Assembly: GCF_008274585.1 (NCBI RefSeq)
Contig: NZ_VTRT01000003.1
Coordinates: forward strand, 558,001-622,000
Direction: 5' to 3'
Length of the DNA stretch: 64,000 nucleotides
Source: Pedobacter sp. BS3
Lineage (GTDB): Bacteria > Bacteroidota > Bacteroidia > Sphingobacteriales > Sphingobacteriaceae
This document shows, piece by piece, positions 59,673 through 64,000 of the stretch. Each line of letters opens with the position of its first letter. The stretch's first letter is position 1. Position numbers and translations under genes: made by a program. The notes under the pieces were generated by a model that searched no databases, was not told the DNA's origin, and was given only the letters and a program-made list of their open reading frames with translations.

Positions 59673-60988
59673 TGACTGCCGCCCTCGCCATTGGCATCGC
59701 TCTTCCAGTATTTAAAGGGGGTATTGGTAGCCTGGGCCCAGCCCAGCGGGATAGTTGTATAGGTAGTTTCAGAGCCCAATTCATCGTACTTGCTCAACAA
59801 ATAGTCCATGCCCTCGCCATGTTCCACATCGCCTGCATTAAAGCCATTGCGTGTACCGGCACGGCCATAATAGCTGCCCTCTTTGGTGGCGCCGTTGTCG
59901 CCGATCATGACAAAAATAAGGGTATTGTCCAGTTGACCGATATCCCGCAGGTAATCAATAAGCCGGCCAATCTCATGATCGGTATAAGACAAATATCCCG
60001 CGTATACTTCCATAAAATGTGCAAGTACTTTCTGTTCATCACCCGACAGGGAATTCCAGGCTTTTAATCCCGGTTGGCGAGGCGGCAGCTTCGTTCCTTT
60101 GGGAAACAAGCCCATAGCCTGCTGACGTTTAAATACGTCTTCACGATAACTATCCCAGCCTTTATCAAACTTACCCTTATACTCCGCGATCCATTCGGGC
60201 GCTACCTGTGCCGGGGCGTGTGTTGCACCAGGGGCGTAATACATAAAAAACGGTTTACCGGGCGCTGCCGATTTTTGATCGGCAATGTATTGAATGGCTT
60301 TGTCGGTTATCAGCTGATTGAGATGCTTCTTATTCGGTTCGATATTGATCTGACTGGTTTCTTCCACCATTTCAGGATGCCATTGATCGGTAGCACCGGC
60401 CATAAATCCGTAAAAGTGCTCAAATCCACGTCCCGTTGGCCACCGGTTAAAGGGGCCTGCGGGCGATATCTGATCTGGCCGGGTAGAATGCCATTTTCCC
60501 AGGGCAAACGTATTATAGCCATTTTCACGCATGATTTCAGCAATAGTGCCTGCCTCAAACGGAATATCGCCATTATATCCGGGGAAACCTGCCGCCCAGT
60601 CGGGATGATGACCCATACCCACCATGTGATGATTACGACCTGTTAACAGGGCCGCCCGGGTAGGCCCGCAAATGGCGGTATTATGGGCATTGGTATAGCG
60701 CAAGCCGTTATTGGCCAGGTAATCAAACGTGGGTGTTTCTATCAGGCCGCCAAAGGCACTGGCAGCGCCAAAACCCGTGTCGTCCAGCAATATCCAGATC
60801 ACATTTGGAGCATCTGTAGGCGCTTTTACTTTGGGCGCCCACCATTGCCGTGAATCGGCCAGTGTCCGACCAACTTTGCCCTGAAACGGTTGTATAGGAT
60901 CATGCTGCGCCCATCCGCGAGAAGCGATCAGCGACAGCATCAGGATGATCGCGAAAGCATTAACCCGCATTAATCTGTTTTTGTTCAT
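59663..60988 (-). CDS. Arylsulfatase, N-terminal fragment (formylglycine type)
   Basis: 441 residues with signal peptide (MNKNRLMRVNAFAIILMLSLIASRGWAQ). Metal site NVIWILLDDTGFGAAS, sulfatase motif ICGPTRAALLTGRN (C-x-P-x-R, Cys converted to formylglycine), YNTFALGKWH and MIGDNGATKEG. The frame ends in GEGGSHCR and stop, instead of GGSH-x-PLIV, because of the frameshift. It is 14 bp after the next upstream sulfatase gene, so they are co-transcribed. Confidence 0.9.
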   Translation of the reverse strand: MNKNRLMRVNAFAIILMLSLIASRGWAQHDPIQPFQGKVGRTLADSRQWWAPKVKAPTDAPNVIWILLDDTGFGAASAFGGLIETPTFDYLANNGLRYTNAHNTAICGPTRAALLTGRNHHMVGMGHHPDWAAGFPGYNGDIPFEAGTIAEIMRENGYNTFALGKWHSTRPDQISPAGPFNRWPTGRGFEHFYGFMAGATDQWHPEMVEETSQINIEPNKKHLNQLITDKAIQYIADQKSAAPGKPFFMYYAPGATHAPAQVAPEWIAEYKGKFDKGWDSYREDVFKRQQAMGLFPKGTKLPPRQPGLKAWNSLSGDEQKVLAHFMEVYAGYLSYTDHEIGRLIDYLRDIGQLDNTLIFVMIGDNGATKEGSYYGRAGTRNGFNAGDVEHGEGMDYLLSKYDELGSETTYTTIPLGWAQATNTPFKYWKSDANGEGGSHCR

Positions 60989-61002
60989 GGTATATCTGCC
61001 TG

Positions 61003-62484
61003 TTAATTATCCTCGGTTGGCTCGCCGAAATTCCACTCGGGAATAACCGCCAACCTGCGGGTTTGAAAACAGGCTTCGGCTTTACGTACCAGATCCGGGT
61101 GCTGCTTAGCCACATTATTTTTTTCCGACATATCCTGTTTCAGGTTATACAGTTCTATCTTAACCTGGTTGTTCCCGGTTATTTTCAGCGCTTTCCAATC
61201 GCCGAAACGTACGGCCTGCTCATGCATACTTTTACCATTTTTGCCATGGCGCTCCCAATATAAAAATTCATGCTGCTGCTGTGCTCCCTGTTGTTTTAGC
61301 GTGGGCAAAAATGAGACGCCATCTATTCCTTTTACATGTTTTACACCGGCAGCATCCAGAAAGGTAGGCATCAGATCCCAAATGGCGCTTAAATGGCCGG
61401 ATGTGGTTCCCGGTTTTATAACGCCGGGCCAGCAGGCAATAAAAGGCTCTTTGATACCGCCCTCGTAAATGGTTCCCTTACGGCCCCGCAAAGTTCCGCT
61501 GCACCCGAAATAATCCGGATCACAGCCGCCTACCTTGGCCGCACCGTTATCGCCGGTAAATACAATCAGCGTATTTTTATCCAATCCGTGTTTTTTAAGC
61601 AAGGCTACTACCTCTCCTACATAACTATCCAGCAAGGAGATCATGGCCGCATAGGTGGCCCGGGGATACTGGTTGGGAATATATCCTTTTTCTGCCAGGT
61701 AAGGTTTATCATCAAATTTACCTTTGTATTGTGCCAGCGCCCTGTCAGGAACCTGCAAGGCCATGTGCGGAAGCGTATAGGCCATTTCTAAAAAGAATGG
61801 TTTATCCTTGTGTGCTTCAATGAATTTCAGGGTCTCCCGGTGAATGGTATCGGCCGAATAGACCTTGCCTTTATAGACGGCATACGAACCCGGATCGTTA
61901 GGATCATTGATCTTTATATTTTTAGGATGTACGCTTACATAGGTATTCGGCAACGGCTCCCGTACTTCATTACGCCATAAATGTGTAGGATAATAATTTT
62001 GTGCCTGCTTCTGATCCAGGTATCCGTAAAAGAAGTCGATACCCTGCAGGTTAGGCACCCCGGTAGAATTCGGGCCACCTACGCCCCACTTGCCGGTTAC
62101 TGCAGTTACATAACCGGCTTTCTGAAGCTCAGTGCCCATGGTTTGCATATTAGCCTGTAAAGGCATCTGCCCGTATTCCAGCGAATCGGCATAACCGCCC
62201 AGCTCATGGTTCCCGCGTATCAATCCATGCCCCTGGTGCATACCGGTTAGTAAACTTCCACGGCTTGGCGAGCACATCTGGTTGGAATAAAAGTTGGTGA
62301 ACGTCATGCCATTGGCTGCCAGCTTATCCAGGTTAGGCGTTTTGATCAGTTTTTGTCCAAAAGCGCCCAGGCTGTAATATCCCAGGTCATCGGCCAGGAT
62401 AAAAATAATATTTGGCTTTTGCTGGGCTATAACTGCTTCTGCAGCCAGGCCATAGCACAGTAGCACTAATATAAATTTCCTCAT
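61003..62484 (-). CDS. Secreted sulfatase (S1 family, formylglycine type)
   Basis: 493 residues with signal peptide (MRKFILVLLCYGLAAEAVIAQ). NIIFILADDLGYYSLGAFG, active-site MCSPSRGSLLTGMHQGH (C-x-P-x-R), AVTGKWGVGG and FTGDNGAAKVGG give the metal site and the substrate pocket. The end of the catalytic domain is EQAVRFGDWKALKI. It lies between two other sulfatase genes and must act with them on sulfated glycans in the periplasm. Confidence 0.93.
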   Translation of the reverse strand: MRKFILVLLCYGLAAEAVIAQQKPNIIFILADDLGYYSLGAFGQKLIKTPNLDKLAANGMTFTNFYSNQMCSPSRGSLLTGMHQGHGLIRGNHELGGYADSLEYGQMPLQANMQTMGTELQKAGYVTAVTGKWGVGGPNSTGVPNLQGIDFFYGYLDQKQAQNYYPTHLWRNEVREPLPNTYVSVHPKNIKINDPNDPGSYAVYKGKVYSADTIHRETLKFIEAHKDKPFFLEMAYTLPHMALQVPDRALAQYKGKFDDKPYLAEKGYIPNQYPRATYAAMISLLDSYVGEVVALLKKHGLDKNTLIVFTGDNGAAKVGGCDPDYFGCSGTLRGRKGTIYEGGIKEPFIACWPGVIKPGTTSGHLSAIWDLMPTFLDAAGVKHVKGIDGVSFLPTLKQQGAQQQHEFLYWERHGKNGKSMHEQAVRFGDWKALKITGNNQVKIELYNLKQDMSEKNNVAKQHPDLVRKAEACFQTRRLAVIPEWNFGEPTEDN

Positions 62485-62561
62485 TGGTATGGTTTATTTA
62501 TAGGTTTTTATCCTGATTTATTACCCGGCACTGAATATTGGCTTGTCTAATCCTGTCCGCA

Positions 62562-64000
62562 TTACAATTTATCCGGCCAGGGAACCTGCTGCCCGCCTGC
62601 CTTATACGAGGGCATTAAAGCGCCCCAGCTTCTGAACTGCTCTCCCAGTAAAGCGGCCAGTTTTTTCACCTTATCGGGATATTGCGCCGCCAGGTCATGT
62701 TGTTCGCCAATATCGGTCTTCAGGTTATACAATTCCAGCTTTTTAGTGAGCATGCGGTAAACCAGCTTCCAATCGCCCTGGCGTATGGCGCTCAGGTAAT
62801 CAATATCGTGCAGGTCTTTTTTCTTCCATTTATTGGGATAATGCCAGGTAAATATCCTGTCGGGATATACGTTACTATTCCCTTTCAGGATAGGCACAAA
62901 GGTTTTACCGTCAACCGGCTGTACCACTTTAGGATTTTTGACACCGGCCATCTCCAGCAGGCTGGGAAAATAATCTTCGATAATTACCGGCTGATCGGTC
63001 ACCGAACCGGGTTTTACCACGCCTGGCCACTTTACGATCATAGGTTCGCGGATACCGCCTTCGTACACCGAACCCTTGCCTTCACGCAACGGCAAATTAC
63101 CGGTATGTAGCTTATCTCCCTTGGCCGGCGATATGCTATTTCCGCCGTTATCAGACATGAACAGGATAATGGTGTTCTGATCTATATTCTTCTGCTTCAG
63201 GAAATCCATGATATCGCCCAGGCTTTTGTCCATGCCTTCGATCATGCTGGCATACTTTGCCTGTGCCGAGTCCAGGCCGGCTTTCAGGTATTTATCAAAG
63301 AAACGGTCATCGGCATTTACCGGAAGATGTACGGCATAATGCGCCATATATAAAAAGAACGGCTGGTGGGTACGGATGGGATGATCCAGGGTTTTAAGCG
63401 CCTCGCGTGTGAGCGCTTCGGTAAGGAAGGTATGCGTACCGTAATATTCCGTCATGTTCTGAACGGCATAATACGTGGTCTTACCGGGTATGTTGCCATA
63501 GTTATCCTCGCTCAGGTAACTCTGCGGCATACCAGCCACATTACCGGCTACATTGACCAGGAAACCCATATTATACGGGCTGGCTCCCGGTGTGCCTGCC
63601 GCCGCCCAATGCGCTTTACCAACATGAATGGTGAAATAACCGGCTTCCTTGAGCAGCTCTGCCAGCGGCGTGGCATATACCGTCTGCGAAATACCTTTGA
63701 CCGGGCTCATGCCATTAATATTCCAGTCAGGAGTTTTCAGGGGATTTTTCTCATGATCAAAATCAGATGGTTCATCTTTCAGCACCGATGTCCAGTTGGT
63801 TACCCGGTGGTGGGCTGCATTCATTCCCGACATAAAGCTTACCCGCGATGGTGTACATACCGGCGCTGCGTAGGCATGGGTAAACTTCATGCCTTCGGTA
63901 GCCAAACGCTCCATATTGGGCGTGTGAAAACGTTTATTTAAGGGCATTACCTTATCGCCAAAAGGCAGCGAGGTATCCATCCAGCCCATATCATCTACCA
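62562..64000 (-). CDS. Sulfatase (S1 family), 5' end outside the window
   Basis: The reading frame extends past the window edge: VDDMGWMDTSLPFG is the metal-binding segment. Active-site VCTPSRVSFMSGMNAAHHR (C-x-P-x-R). Other sulfatase segments are FTIHVGKAHWAAAG, ILFMSDNGGN, YEGGIREPMIVKWPGV and YLSAIRQGDWKLVYR. The signal peptide lies outside. The gene is followed by the 493-residue sulfatase in the same orientation, 77 bp away. Confidence 0.92.
   Translation of the reverse strand, partial: VDDMGWMDTSLPFGDKVMPLNKRFHTPNMERLATEGMKFTHAYAAPVCTPSRVSFMSGMNAAHHRVTNWTSVLKDEPSDFDHEKNPLKTPDWNINGMSPVKGISQTVYATPLAELLKEAGYFTIHVGKAHWAAAGTPGASPYNMGFLVNVAGNVAGMPQSYLSEDNYGNIPGKTTYYAVQNMTEYYGTHTFLTEALTREALKTLDHPIRTHQPFFLYMAHYAVHLPVNADDRFFDKYLKAGLDSAQAKYASMIEGMDKSLGDIMDFLKQKNIDQNTIILFMSDNGGNSISPAKGDKLHTGNLPLREGKGSVYEGGIREPMIVKWPGVVKPGSVTDQPVIIEDYFPSLLEMAGVKNPKVVQPVDGKTFVPILKGNSNVYPDRIFTWHYPNKWKKKDLHDIDYLSAIRQGDWKLVYRMLTKKLELYNLKTDIGEQHDLAAQYPDKVKKLAALLGEQFRSWGALMPSYKAGGQQVPWPDKL

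Overview
The window reads as chromosomal DNA of a Bacteroidota bacterium, most like the Sphingobacteriaceae (Mucilaginibacter/Pedobacter type). The reasons are promoters of the TTG-N19-TAnnTTTG type, weak Shine-Dalgarno sequences, families such as DUF5723, DUF6266 and group III truncated globin, a cbb3 oxidase whose small subunit carries an extra cytochrome domain, several sulfatases and a GH109 glycosidase, and intergenic regions rich in short palindromes and tandem repeats. No transposase, phage structural gene or rRNA is visible. One tRNA-Leu(UAG) is present.

Layout. 1-3362: a beta-propeller protein cut by the window edge, a DUF5723 protein, and tsaB. 3406-4346: a HigB/HigA toxin-antitoxin pair enclosed by two identical 58-bp double-hairpin repeats. 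4390-7337: an FAD-dependent oxidoreductase with a secreted partner carrying a flavinylation-like motif. 8046-17373: a catabolic operon (class III aminotransferase, enolase-superfamily sugar-acid dehydratase, SDR, ceramidase-family hydrolase, SSS transporter, Tat-exported alpha/alpha-toroid protein) with a divergent AraC regulator; its substrate is unknown. 17481-25157: cystathionine beta-synthase, an AAA ATPase with a striking 33-bp-periodic upstream array, AMP nucleosidase, clpX-clpP, tig and tRNA-Leu. 25449-32056: two hybrid histidine kinases around CheB and CheR. 32312-39624: an oxygen/nitric-oxide island with ferredoxin, hemerythrin, DUF488, ric, truncated globin and ccoNO under an NsrR-like Rrf2 regulator. 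40067-48056: an M61 peptidase and a three-gene RND efflux operon. 48171-51114: a response regulator, an N-acetylglucosamine-kinase-like gene and two small toxin/antitoxin-like pairs, one of them visibly decayed. 51335-55143: a GH109 gene, a LacI regulator and an N-acetylhexosamine-kinase-like gene, tied together by two identical LacI-type operators. 55239-57522: an orphan CRISPR array (46-bp repeats, 30-31-nt spacers, no cas genes) split by a roughly 2-kb A+T-rich gene cassette. 57949-64000: a DUF6266 protein and three sulfatases, one frameshifted and one cut by the window edge.

The most notable discoveries are the cassette inside the CRISPR array, the periodic array before the DUF4143 ATPase, the repeat-bounded HigBA pair, and the general rule that the low-complexity intergenic tracts have a 7-bp period. 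The glycan-related parts (GH109, hexosamine kinases, sulfatases, the AraC-linked operon) suggest a saprophytic or glycan-degrading lifestyle, possibly on sulfated and N-acetylated polymers.
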